A stretch of 36,202 nucleotides of DNA from Polaribacter sp. (GTDB lineage Bacteria; Bacteroidota; Bacteroidia; Flavobacteriales; Flavobacteriaceae): assembly GCA_029248845.1 (NCBI GenBank), contig JAQWIO010000084.1, forward strand, positions 1 to 36,202, read 5' to 3'. Shown piece after piece: positions 1-8,802 of the stretch; within the stretch, counting starts at the first letter, position 1, and every line of letters begins with the position of its first letter. Both the position numbers and the translations under genes were made by a program. The notes below the pieces were generated by a model. That model saw nothing but the letters and a program-made list of their open reading frames with translations, was not told where the DNA came from and searched no databases.

Positions 1-142
1 AGGTATCCAATAAATTCCATAATTTTAATTTAAGTGTGTTCTAATTAAGGCTAATTTACAAAAAAACAACGTAATTAAAGCAAGCAATAAATCTTAGTTT
101 AAAGGAAATCACTTCTATCTGCATAAAATTAATATCTAAAAA

Positions 143-174
143 CCCGATGGCGTGGATTTGAAATCCGTGCATTT
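143..174 (+). repeat. REP-like palindromic element, short copy
   Basis: A 32-bp unit beginning CCCGATGGCG and ending CCGTGCATTT. Its middle contains the small palindrome GGATTTGAAATCC. It matches, in inverted orientation, the longer element at 307-363: the first 18 bases differ at one position and the last 11 are identical, with about 25 internal bases missing here. It is GC-richer than the surroundings, which fits a mobile or REP/MITE-like unit. Assignment to a specific repeat family is inference. Confidence 0.6.
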
Positions 175-261
175 CTTTATCTCCTTTCACGGTAGCTTTG
201 TATTTTGTTGACATGCAATTTTTTTGTTTTCTAAAGACAGTACAACTTTTTAAACAAGAAA

Positions 262-286
262 AACCCAAGTGCAGAACACTTGGGTT
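262..286 (-). terminator. Rho-independent terminator of the RHS/lipoprotein transcript
   Basis: A perfect 10-bp stem (AACCCAAGTG / CACTTGGGTT) with a 5-base loop. Read on the minus strand the stem is followed directly by a T-rich run (TTTTTCTTGTTT). It lies about 85 bases past the stop of the lipoprotein gene at 372, the last minus-strand gene of the island, so it probably ends that transcript. Confidence 0.85.
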
Positions 287-306
287 CATTTAAATTATTG
301 ATCGTT

Positions 307-363
307 AAATGCACGGAAAACATTTCCGCGCTAGCACTTTTGTGGCAAATCCGCGCCATCGGG
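307..363 (-). repeat. REP-like palindromic element, long copy, inverted
   Basis: Read on the minus strand this 57-bp unit begins CCCGATGGCG and ends CCGTGCATTT, the same ends as the plus-strand copy at 143-174. It contains a 6-bp hairpin (CGGAAA/TTTCCG, 314-328). The two copies face each other across the terminator at 262-286. It starts only 8 bases after the lipoprotein stop codon. No transposase is visible nearby. Confidence 0.6.
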
Positions 364-371
364 TAGATTAT

Positions 372-845
372 TTATTCTGTACTATCTGCAATTTTTATAT
401 AATCAAAAGAATCGGCTTTATCAATAGCATCTTGTATTTGTGCCTTGTTTCCTATATAATACTTTGAAAATTTAACGACAGATGTTCCTTCTAAATCTCT
501 ATTTGCTGTTCCTGTAGTACCTCCATACACAACTATACTATCAGCGTTTAATTCTTTAAACTCATATGTATAAGGTATTTTTTTAGAGTTACTATTTTCA
601 TAATAAAATTCAGAAAATTCAGACCATCCAAAATTTGGTTTAAATTGTGTTTTCAATATTCCCGAAGAAGGAATGTCGTAAACTCTTTTATCTTCTTCAT
701 ATTTCTTTTCTGCGCCATTTTCTTGATTAAAAATCAAAATTATATAACCAGTATAATCTTTAGGCAAAATATAAATTTCCTTTTCTCCTGAACTACAACT
801 GCTAACCATAAACAGAATAAGTAATATTAAAACTATTTTTTTCAT
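372..845 (-). CDS. Small lipoprotein (DUF6843-like) next to the RHS protein
   Basis: A 157-residue predicted lipoprotein. The N-terminus is a lipoprotein signal peptide with lipobox V-S-S-C (Cys17), followed by a Ser-Gly-Glu-rich stretch as is common after the cysteine in Bacteroidota. The mature part is a compact, probably beta-rich domain with segments such as ILPKDYTGYIILIF and SGILKTQFKPNFG, which I recall from the DUF6843 family. Function is unknown. It starts 2 bp after the stop of the large RHS gene and is surely co-transcribed with it; a terminator follows. The position directly after an RHS C-terminal tail is where an immunity protein would sit, but that role is inference, and DUF6843-type lipoproteins also occur elsewhere. 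Confidence 0.8.
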   Translation of the reverse strand: MKKIVLILLILFMVSSCSSGEKEIYILPKDYTGYIILIFNQENGAEKKYEEDKRVYDIPSSGILKTQFKPNFGWSEFSEFYYENSNSKKIPYTYEFKELNADSIVVYGGTTGTANRDLEGTSVVKFSKYYIGNKAQIQDAIDKADSFDYIKIADSTE

Positions 846-847
846 TC

Positions 848-3800
848 TTATTTATTAAATGTGTCTTGTACGTGTTTATTCCATTCTTGTACAGTATAAG
901 TTTTATCTCCTTGTGTAACTCCTGTAAAATTACCCTTACTATCAATATTCACTTGCATATTTACTGAAAACGTAGGTCTTTTATTTTCTCCAAATAATTT
1001 CTCTAATCCTCCTTTTTCTTTATGTGCACCCAATAACAAGTTTGTTTTACCTGATTGGTCAGTAATAAAAGCTTCTGTACTTGGGAAAGCATCACCAGTA
1101 AATTCTCCTGTAACATTTAAAATACCATTATCTAAATCCTCAGTAATATTTAAACTAGCCTGTACATCTAAATCAGGAGTAACTAAACTTGGCGTAATAG
1201 GGTCTTTTGCTGAATGCTTAAAATCTAAAGAAACACTACTATCTGAAGCGTTAACATTGCTAATAGAAGATGAAGGGTCAGGTCTTTCAGCCATTGGAGG
1301 AATATATGCTCCAGTACCAGGAGTTCCTGCTCCATAAAAAATAGTTAAATCACTAGTAGATACTGGGGATGTAGATGTTCCTTTTGCTGGGTCTACAGTA
1401 AATGAAGAACTTACTCTTGACCAAGCTCCTTGTTTTGAGCTTTGAGTTGAAGGACCACGACCATCTCCTTTAAAAGTTCCTCCACCTACAGAAGATGCAG
1501 ATATAAAAGAACGTATATGTACTGGCCAAGGCAATGCACCATCTGGGTCAACAAACATTAAAGGACTATTAAACGCATAGTTATAAGGGCTATGTCTTCT
1601 CATCTGTTCAGCTAATGGATCAATATTCATCCATCTACCTAAACTCGCATCATAATTTCTAGCACTAAAGTCGTGCCAATCTAATCCAAGTTCTTCATTC
1701 AATTCTTTTCCGTTATACCCAAACTTCTGCGCAGTACTATTCCCATTAGAACTTACGATATTATTATACCCTTTGTGTTTGAGCCCAAAAGGATAGTAAT
1801 TACTTTCCTCTACAATGGTTGTTCTAGAGCGGTTTCCTTTGACAATTTTAAGATCGTCAAACCAAGCGGTTGCATTGTTAGTTTGATGATACAAACCAAT
1901 GCGCAAATTAATTTTATCTATGTTTGCAGGTACAGTAACTGTTTTTTCATAATACACCCATTTCCCTTTTGTTTTAATAGCATCTCCATCAAATACTTCT
2001 GTAAAATATTTTGTTTCGTCGTTTTCATTCATAAAAAAACTAATTCTACCCCAAGCATATCCACTACTTTCTACAAATACTCTTCCAGAGAAAGTGTACT
2101 CTGTTTCTTCATTATTATCAATAGCTATCCATTTATTAGAATGTGCATAACGATCATTACCTGTTGTACTGTGTATTTTGAAAGATTTACCCCCTGAATA
2201 ACTTTTATCTGTAGCAATGGAAGCAGAACTTCCATATTTAGCACCAATACTATTCCAACCTTGAGTATTGGTCGCATTGTCTGTAAAAATAGTTTCTGGG
2301 ATATCTATATCATGGTTTTTTGTATAACTCAGTCTCACGTTGCCTAAATGGTCTTTATATTGGTAAATATAATCAAATTTTCCCAGATTATTTGGAGTTG
2401 CATAGCCTTCAGAATGGTTAAAAAACTGGAGTTCATTGTTTTCATAAATATAGTTCCCAGCATAGTCTGTATTTGTAAAAGCACTCAGGTTTTCTACTCT
2501 TTTTCTAATTTTTGTTCCAGTTGCATCATAAGTATACTCTATAGATTTATTATTTCCAAAATCAACTAAGGTGGGTAAATTCAAATGATTGTATTTGATC
2601 TCTTGAATCCCTTTGTTTGCATCTGCAATCATATTGCCATTTAGATCATAGCGGTATTCTTGATCGGTATCCGCACCATCTATAAATCCGTATTGTTTTT
2701 TCCCAGTATCCTTTACCTTGGTTAGCTGATTGCCATTATAGGTATAATTTAAATAGTCCATGGTGCCATAATCCCTGGCATTTCTCACTTCTGGATTTTC
2801 TACAACGGCCCCTCTTCTATACAACTGCAAAAGGTTTCCGTTTTTATCATAGGAAAAACTTCCATTGAATCGATAATATTGGTTCCAACTATAATACTTA
2901 GCCCATTTTATTCTATTGAGATCGTCGTAATAATAATTGTAATACCTGTCTGTGTTATCACTAGCTGTTTTCCAAATGCTTTGAGAGATATTTCCATTGT
3001 ATAATTTAGTATTCCGTAAGTTGTCTCCAGGATCGTTGTATAGCAATTCCATAGAAAATAACTTTTCGCCTAACCCAGCTTTAGGATCGTTAATCATTTT
3101 TAACCATCCCCGAACATTGTAGCTATAATCTACTTCTTGCAGTGGTGAAGAATAGGTGTTTCCAACTCCCTTTTTAATCAATTTTCCTAATTCATTATAG
3201 GTGTTTGCAACAATAACTTCTTCTGCTTGACCTCCTATTTTTTGAGTTTGTTTTTTTAATCTTCCAACATGATCGTATTCAAACTTATCTATAGTGGTAA
3301 TTGTTGGTAAATTATCATCTATTTTAGTGTGTATAGAAGTTGTTTCTATTACTCTTCCTACAAAATCTAATTTGCTCTTTACAATATCTGAACTTAATAA
3401 ATAATCGTTTTTAGCATACACATAGATCGGTCTTGCTTTATCATCATAGTAAGTAATGGTTGTTATCCAATCGTTGGTATCTAAAACTTTTACTTTACTT
3501 CCAGTTGGAAGTCCTTTTAATCGAGTAGTAGAATTTATCCCATATACATTTCTCACAGAAGTTCCTGTACCTGCTCTGTTAAAAGTATAATTGTCATAAT
3601 AGTTTACAGTGTATACTTCTAAATTAGTTGTTGGAAAATTCTTACTATTATAATAAATACCTAAAGACCCTGCAGTGGTTAATTTAGTCTCATAATATTT
3701 TGGTGCTGTATTATTTACAGCCTCAAAATGAGTCTGCATTTGTTTTTGAGACAGTGTTTTATGATGGGTATAAATTCCTGTATAAGCCACTCTTCCAAAA

Positions 3801-5209
3801 ACATCGTATTTGGTAAATAGCCATTTTTTAGAAGCTCTTAAATTGGCATCTTGGGTTAATACAGGCCTGTCTAGTTTATCATAGACAATGTATTCCCATC
3901 CTTTACCGGGTATTTTCTTTTGAATCAAACGGTTTCTTGTATCGTATTTGTATTGGTGACAGAGTTTGTCTAAAAGTTCTTTCATTTTTGCTTGAGAGAC
4001 TGCTGGTGAAAATCCTTGAAGGTTTTGTGGGAAATCTTGTTGGGTGGTTTTATCAAAATCTTTGATTTTTAAGGAAATATTATCTCGATTAGACACATAG
4101 GTATTACAAAATAACTTTCCGTTTTTGACATAATAATAAACATATGCATAGGAACCTCCTGAGGATACCCAGGCACAACTCAACCAAAAATTTTTCATGG
4201 TCGAATAGATTAGTGGCAACTCCATGATTTCGCCCGATTTAAAGTTGCTGTTTGCTAAATTGTGCAAATTAAAATCTGCGACGTAGGCATATTTTCCGGG
4301 GGCTATTTTTTGAATCCCAAACTTTATAGTACCCGTAGGATTACCTCCTGTAACAAATTTGCTTGCCGGGTAACTTTTCATCCCTGTTTGATATACAATG
4401 GTTTTTTCTGAGGCTAAGGGTGGTATCACATAACTTAGATTCCCATAATCATCATACACATAATAGGTGTCATGGGCTACATTCTTATTATAGGTTCTTT
4501 TTAAGACCACCTGCTCTTGTTTGTTTTTAAATTCTTCGGTGGTTTTGTCTGTATGATCATGACTCCGCCAATTCTCATCTTTGGTAATGGTTTTATACAG
4601 TGTGCTACTGTTGTAATAACTGTCGGCGATTGTTAATTTTGGACTAGCGGGGTCATTTTTTGTAAAATTTACTCCAAAATTTAATACTTCATTGGAAATA
4701 TTGGTTTGATAATCAAATTTTATGGTATGTCCATTGCCAACTTTCCAGTCTTTCCCTGGTGCTGCTTGTTCTAAAACTCTATTTAATGGTGAGTTGTCAA
4801 AAACTTTTTGGGAATAGGCATTGACATTCTCTAGAGAAACACCTGCAAAGTCTTTTGGATATTTATCTTGATAAAATTCATTGGTCATATTTTCAAGATC
4901 TCCGCTTCGAAAAGCCCCCTTATTTGTGCTTGCTGCATAGGGCAGGTACTCTTTGTCTTGCCTACCGAATGCATCATAGCCTATGTGGGTGATGATGTCT
5001 TGTTGTTGTCCGCCGGCTTGTACAGCGATCTGTTGTTTGGGGCGCCCTAAACCGTCGTAGTAGGTAATGCTTTCTTGTTGTTGATCTGCAGCAACATTGC
5101 CTGTTTTTGTAGCTACCTTATAAGTTGTACTTTTTATGTAATTCTCAGTACTGCTTTGTGCCAACATACTCAATGGCAAAAACAATAATAGGGATACTAA
5201 CGTTTTCAT
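848..5209 (-). CDS. Secreted RHS-repeat protein with RHS-associated core and variable C-terminal tail
   Basis: A 1453-residue secreted protein. A Sec signal peptide (residues 1-17, ending L-A-Q) is followed by a Bacteroidota-type RHS N-terminal region (about 30-165, DUF6443-like) with YYDGLGRPKQ and YDAFGR motifs, then many YD-type repeats (YDKLDRPVL, YDHVGRLKK, YDLNGNMIAD). The RHS core shows DHLGNVRLSY (about residue 955), YYPFGLKHKGYN (about 1135), the GLDWHDFSARNYD to GRWMNIDPLAE stretch (about 1173-1198) and FVDPDGA (about 1223). An insert of about 160 residues between the first two motifs looks like a carbohydrate-binding jelly roll. The last 230 residues form a variable tail with R-S-F-I and GDGRGPS motifs; I cannot name its activity. 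There is no T9SS sorting domain. It lies 20 bp after the partner RHS gene. RHS proteins typically form a shell around a C-terminal payload. Confidence 0.93.
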   Translation of the reverse strand: MKTLVSLLLFLPLSMLAQSSTENYIKSTTYKVATKTGNVAADQQQESITYYDGLGRPKQQIAVQAGGQQQDIITHIGYDAFGRQDKEYLPYAASTNKGAFRSGDLENMTNEFYQDKYPKDFAGVSLENVNAYSQKVFDNSPLNRVLEQAAPGKDWKVGNGHTIKFDYQTNISNEVLNFGVNFTKNDPASPKLTIADSYYNSSTLYKTITKDENWRSHDHTDKTTEEFKNKQEQVVLKRTYNKNVAHDTYYVYDDYGNLSYVIPPLASEKTIVYQTGMKSYPASKFVTGGNPTGTIKFGIQKIAPGKYAYVADFNLHNLANSNFKSGEIMELPLIYSTMKNFWLSCAWVSSGGSYAYVYYYVKNGKLFCNTYVSNRDNISLKIKDFDKTTQQDFPQNLQGFSPAVSQAKMKELLDKLCHQYKYDTRNRLIQKKIPGKGWEYIVYDKLDRPVLTQDANLRASKKWLFTKYDVFGRVAYTGIYTHHKTLSQKQMQTHFEAVNNTAPKYYETKLTTAGSLGIYYNSKNFPTTNLEVYTVNYYDNYTFNRAGTGTSVRNVYGINSTTRLKGLPTGSKVKVLDTNDWITTITYYDDKARPIYVYAKNDYLLSSDIVKSKLDFVGRVIETTSIHTKIDDNLPTITTIDKFEYDHVGRLKKQTQKIGGQAEEVIVANTYNELGKLIKKGVGNTYSSPLQEVDYSYNVRGWLKMINDPKAGLGEKLFSMELLYNDPGDNLRNTKLYNGNISQSIWKTASDNTDRYYNYYYDDLNRIKWAKYYSWNQYYRFNGSFSYDKNGNLLQLYRRGAVVENPEVRNARDYGTMDYLNYTYNGNQLTKVKDTGKKQYGFIDGADTDQEYRYDLNGNMIADANKGIQEIKYNHLNLPTLVDFGNNKSIEYTYDATGTKIRKRVENLSAFTNTDYAGNYIYENNELQFFNHSEGYATPNNLGKFDYIYQYKDHLGNVRLSYTKNHDIDIPETIFTDNATNTQGWNSIGAKYGSSASIATDKSYSGGKSFKIHSTTGNDRYAHSNKWIAIDNNEETEYTFSGRVFVESSGYAWGRISFFMNENDETKYFTEVFDGDAIKTKGKWVYYEKTVTVPANIDKINLRIGLYHQTNNATAWFDDLKIVKGNRSRTTIVEESNYYPFGLKHKGYNNIVSSNGNSTAQKFGYNGKELNEELGLDWHDFSARNYDASLGRWMNIDPLAEQMRRHSPYNYAFNSPLMFVDPDGALPWPVHIRSFISASSVGGGTFKGDGRGPSTQSSKQGAWSRVSSSFTVDPAKGTSTSPVSTSDLTIFYGAGTPGTGAYIPPMAERPDPSSSISNVNASDSSVSLDFKHSAKDPITPSLVTPDLDVQASLNITEDLDNGILNVTGEFTGDAFPSTEAFITDQSGKTNLLLGAHKEKGGLEKLFGENKRPTFSVNMQVNIDSKGNFTGVTQGDKTYTVQEWNKHVQDTFNK

Positions 5210-5229
5210 AGGGGTAGATTTTATAGGGG

Positions 5230-8200
5230 TTAGTTTTTATAATTGTATTGGTTGTTAGTTAACATATTTCCATCGGCATCTTTTACAAATTCTAACCGGT
5301 TAAAAGTATCGTAAGTATAGTATATGGTTTCTCCTCTGGGGTTGGTGATACTGGTAACGCCAATCAAGGGATCGTAAGTGTAGGTGGTTACTTGAGCATT
5401 GGGAAGAGCTTTTCTTAATAAAGTAAGTTTGTCTCTTAATACTTTCTCATTACAATTACCGGAATCTAAACATCTAGAAGTATCTGAATTAGAGGCTGTG
5501 ACAGCTGTCTTTATTTTAGTTTGAACTGCTGTTATCTGAGCATCGGTATAACCTTCTATCTTAGCAATGGGTTGAGTCTTATGATAGCCCCAAACATAAT
5601 AGATTTTTGTGCCGTCTTTTTTACTAACAATCTTAGGGTTACCTCTATTGTCATAACTATGGTATATAATTAAATCTTCTAAAACATTAGTTCCTTTTGC
5701 TTGAGAATATTTATAAATAGGGTAAGTATAATTGTTAATATTATTATGCGTTATGTATTTTCTTTGATGAAGGAATTTTTCCAATTTAATTCTTTCAGAA
5801 TTTAATGTAATTTCTTTTTCAACAATAGGTGTTAAAAAATTACTTGAAGTCATATAGCTATATGGGTAACTTGAAAAATTATGTGAATATTTAATTTTTG
5901 TTTCAATTATTTCGTTATTAGAAGTTGTTTCTTTTATATTAGAGATTTGATTGTAATTGTTATACAAATAATCTTTATTTACCGTTAGAGAATCAATTCC
6001 GAAATAACTAGTTTCTTTTGAAGAAATAAGTTGAGATTTATACCTTTTTTTTATTGGATATCCTCCAATTTGATAAATAGCACAATATCCATTGTCGCAA
6101 GGGCTTGATATACCAGTTGTTGCATAAAAAACTTTACTGTATTTTGCTCCATAAAAAGAACCGTAATCAATTATGGAAGTGTAATTATTATATTTCTTAT
6201 TTAAAAGCACATCATTTTTATCATAAACTAATTCTGAAGCTATTAAACCATTATCTAAATTATGTTTAATGGGAGGTAAGGTAACTGCATTTGAAATCGA
6301 TGTTGAAGAGATACTGCCAATATTAGTAATATCATCTGGATTGTTTTTAAAATAAGAAACTATTTTTCCGTTATTAATACTATCTTGTTCATTATGAATC
6401 TGCTTTTCAATAACTTTATCATAGCCGACATAATTACCACTAGCGCTTGTAGAAATTGTAGCGATATTAGAACTAGAAATAGATAATTTAGTTGCATTAA
6501 AAAAACGTTGTATACAACTGTTTGATGTATTTATTTTATGTTGGATTTTAAAATCACTTTTTTTAGCGTAAATTAGGGGGGTCATTAGTTTTCCACCCTC
6601 GTATTCATAGCTTTTTTTAGTTGCTAGTTTTAAATTAGAGCTGTAATTGCTAATTTCCTTTATTCTGAGTCCTCCTCCTTTTGAAATTGTATTGTGAGTA
6701 TTTGAATTAAAATAACTCAATTGTAAAAAAGCCTGACTAGAATTAATTGTACCATTATAACTTCCACAGCCTCCGAAAGCTCTAGCATAAACAACACCTT
6801 TATTAAAAGAATAATTTAATCCAGAAATGATTTGTTCTTGACTACCATTTATTTGCATCTGAATGATTTCTTCTTTATCTATATATTGATTAAAATTTGA
6901 TTGATTAAAATTTGAAGTTCCTTTAATTAGACCTAAAACACCCATTGCATGAGCTGGTGAATAATAGGTTCCATTATCAACTAATAATTGTAAACTTTCT
7001 TTAAAACTATAAATTTTAATATAGGTATCTGAATAAGCAGTATTTAGCTCAACACTAGTACACCCTCTAACACTTAATAATGCAGTTCCTGAAAATCGCA
7101 CATTATCTTGCCTTAATGTTATTATTTCAGATCCAGGTGTATTTGACGTAGTAGGGTTGGTGTCTATTCTAATAGAAGCAGGAGTAGCATTATAATCAAT
7201 TGCTGGTGCTAAGTAATTATCAAAAGAATTTAATTCATAAGTAAATTCTGTATACCCTCCAGTTGGATAGGATATTTTCTTTAAAACTGCCGATTTCGCA
7301 TGTTCTAAACTAGCTCCTTTGTTATTGTTTTCATAATCATCTAAATAGTTATTTTCATCTTGATAATTAAAACGATATAAATTTGGAAAAGTAGTAACGT
7401 TAGATAAGTATCCATTATAAAATCCCCAATAATCGCTAGCTAAAGATGTTTTTTGAGGTAATGGTAAAGTTTCGTTATAATTAAAAGTATAAGAAGGTTT
7501 TCCTAATTCTTCTAAAGAATTTAATTTTAAACGATGTGTTTTTTCATTGGATGTTTTCGTTACAAAATTACTGTAATAATTTAAATCGTTATTTAAATTA
7601 GTTCCTGAGGTATGCCCTATAAAATACCCATAGTTAAAATTAAATGTTTTTAATGCTGTAGAGGCTAAATTTCTTTTAATTTCAATGCGATCTAACTTTT
7701 TTGCACCTACCAAGTCAATTCTATCAGAAGTCGTAAATGAGATTATCCCTTCAGGAAAAGTTATCGAAGATAAATAAGAATATTTTTGTTTGACTAAACT
7801 TTTACTTTTGGCAACATCATAATTTAAAAAACCAAGCGGAAAACTATCTGATATCGATTTTTTTTCAAAAATACTCAAAGATTCAGAAATCGAAGGATAC
7901 CCGACAATTTCATTTGTAAGCGAATAATTAAAAGTGATCACATCTCCTTTATTTGTCTGTATCTGAGTTAATTGATACGTTCTTGAAGCTCTTTCTTGAC
8001 GGACGGATAAATTTAAACCTCCACCACCTGAAATACTTTGTGAACCATTAGCTACATAGATACTTTCCTCTTTTAATTCGAAGAGAAATTGATGCCCTTC
8101 TGGTACAGTTATTAAAAAATCTGAGGGCTCTTGATTACTGGAATGTGAGTTAGGTAATATTTTAATTCCTTTGTCTGTTAAACACACAAAGGTTTCACTT

Positions 8201-8802
8201 TCCCAATCAAGTAAAAAACTACCTGAATACCCTAAAAAATTAAACTTAAAAATATCAGGTTCAGAGTCCCAATAACCACTTGTATAAGATGGATGTATAT
8301 TGTTCATTTTATTACCATTAAAAAATGAGCAACCTCCAACACCAGTTCCTCCACCAACTTTTGCATTAATATAAAAATTAGAACAAGTTCCAATTGAAGA
8401 CGGAGTTAAAGAAGAACTAATAGTTTCAAAGTCAGGTAGCATTCTTGAAGAGTAAAACCCAAAATCATCTGTTCCATTTACTATTTGAGTAATACTACCT
8501 GCATCATGGAGTGTCCATCCTAAACCTGTCCATCCAGATTCTTCATTTACGCGAAATCCATTTGAATGATAGGTAAGATTAATTGGAACATTCAATCCTC
8601 TAACCTCTATATTATAAATAGGTATGGATATATTGGGTACTCCTGTATATTTACCTACTGGTACTTCCCCATATTTCATAAATTCAAATGATTTTGGATT
8701 GGGTGGTAAAACACTAGGGAGTTTTGTATTCTCATTCATTTGACCATTAACAGTATTAACACACAATAAGCATATACAAACACCGAATAATAATTTTTTC
8801 AT
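5230..8802 (-). CDS. Secreted RHS-family partner protein (N-terminal half of a split RHS shell)
   Basis: A 1190-residue protein with a Sec signal peptide (residues 1-20, ending V-N-G-Q). The mature N-terminus reads as the conserved opening of Bacteroidota RHS partner proteins: LPPNPKSFEFMKYGEVPVGK, then GVPNISIPIYNIE, LTYHSNGFRVNE and GWTGLGWTLHDAGSITQ. These resemble the start of SpvB/TcB-type proteins. The middle is long, beta-rich and Asn/Ser/Tyr-rich. Clear YD repeats appear only near the C-terminus (YDPLIGVTSITNPRGE, YDTFNRLEFVKDADGN), and the protein ends there without a core or payload. The next gene begins, after its signal peptide, with the same kind of YD units. The pair therefore looks like one RHS polypeptide divided into two separately exported chains. 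The start is preceded by an ACCCCC element also seen in related form before other genes here. Confidence 0.88.
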   Translation of the reverse strand: MKKLLFGVCICLLCVNTVNGQMNENTKLPSVLPPNPKSFEFMKYGEVPVGKYTGVPNISIPIYNIEVRGLNVPINLTYHSNGFRVNEESGWTGLGWTLHDAGSITQIVNGTDDFGFYSSRMLPDFETISSSLTPSSIGTCSNFYINAKVGGGTGVGGCSFFNGNKMNNIHPSYTSGYWDSEPDIFKFNFLGYSGSFLLDWESETFVCLTDKGIKILPNSHSSNQEPSDFLITVPEGHQFLFELKEESIYVANGSQSISGGGGLNLSVRQERASRTYQLTQIQTNKGDVITFNYSLTNEIVGYPSISESLSIFEKKSISDSFPLGFLNYDVAKSKSLVKQKYSYLSSITFPEGIISFTTSDRIDLVGAKKLDRIEIKRNLASTALKTFNFNYGYFIGHTSGTNLNNDLNYYSNFVTKTSNEKTHRLKLNSLEELGKPSYTFNYNETLPLPQKTSLASDYWGFYNGYLSNVTTFPNLYRFNYQDENNYLDDYENNNKGASLEHAKSAVLKKISYPTGGYTEFTYELNSFDNYLAPAIDYNATPASIRIDTNPTTSNTPGSEIITLRQDNVRFSGTALLSVRGCTSVELNTAYSDTYIKIYSFKESLQLLVDNGTYYSPAHAMGVLGLIKGTSNFNQSNFNQYIDKEEIIQMQINGSQEQIISGLNYSFNKGVVYARAFGGCGSYNGTINSSQAFLQLSYFNSNTHNTISKGGGLRIKEISNYSSNLKLATKKSYEYEGGKLMTPLIYAKKSDFKIQHKINTSNSCIQRFFNATKLSISSSNIATISTSASGNYVGYDKVIEKQIHNEQDSINNGKIVSYFKNNPDDITNIGSISSTSISNAVTLPPIKHNLDNGLIASELVYDKNDVLLNKKYNNYTSIIDYGSFYGAKYSKVFYATTGISSPCDNGYCAIYQIGGYPIKKRYKSQLISSKETSYFGIDSLTVNKDYLYNNYNQISNIKETTSNNEIIETKIKYSHNFSSYPYSYMTSSNFLTPIVEKEITLNSERIKLEKFLHQRKYITHNNINNYTYPIYKYSQAKGTNVLEDLIIYHSYDNRGNPKIVSKKDGTKIYYVWGYHKTQPIAKIEGYTDAQITAVQTKIKTAVTASNSDTSRCLDSGNCNEKVLRDKLTLLRKALPNAQVTTYTYDPLIGVTSITNPRGETIYYTYDTFNRLEFVKDADGNMLTNNQYNYKN

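Larger units (their letters stand above)
1..371. other. Non-coding flank downstream of the RHS island
   Basis: I see no credible gene here. The one longer open frame (about 77 codons, minus strand, 56-289) has no family resemblance and is made largely from a palindromic repeat, so I do not call it. The stretch holds a strong minus-strand terminator hairpin (262-286) and two inverted copies of a REP-like element (143-174 and 307-363), each described separately. The left 140 bases are plain AT-rich sequence. Confidence 0.7.

Noticed and set aside
56..289. A 77-codon minus-strand frame in the left flank.
   Set aside because: Its sequence is built over the REP-like repeat and the terminator stem, has no domain resemblance and no coding character.
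848..1540. T9SS C-terminal sorting domain on the RHS protein.
   Set aside because: The tail ends Q-D-T-F-N-K without the G-(beta)-Y-x-V/I-K-(I/V) pattern of type A domains or the gliding-type B motif.
1775..2197. Open plus-strand frame of 140 codons, and others like it, inside the RHS, FtsK, M1 and secretin genes.
   Set aside because: They lie antisense to strongly supported genes, are rich in Cys, Phe and Ile as expected of shadows, and match no family.
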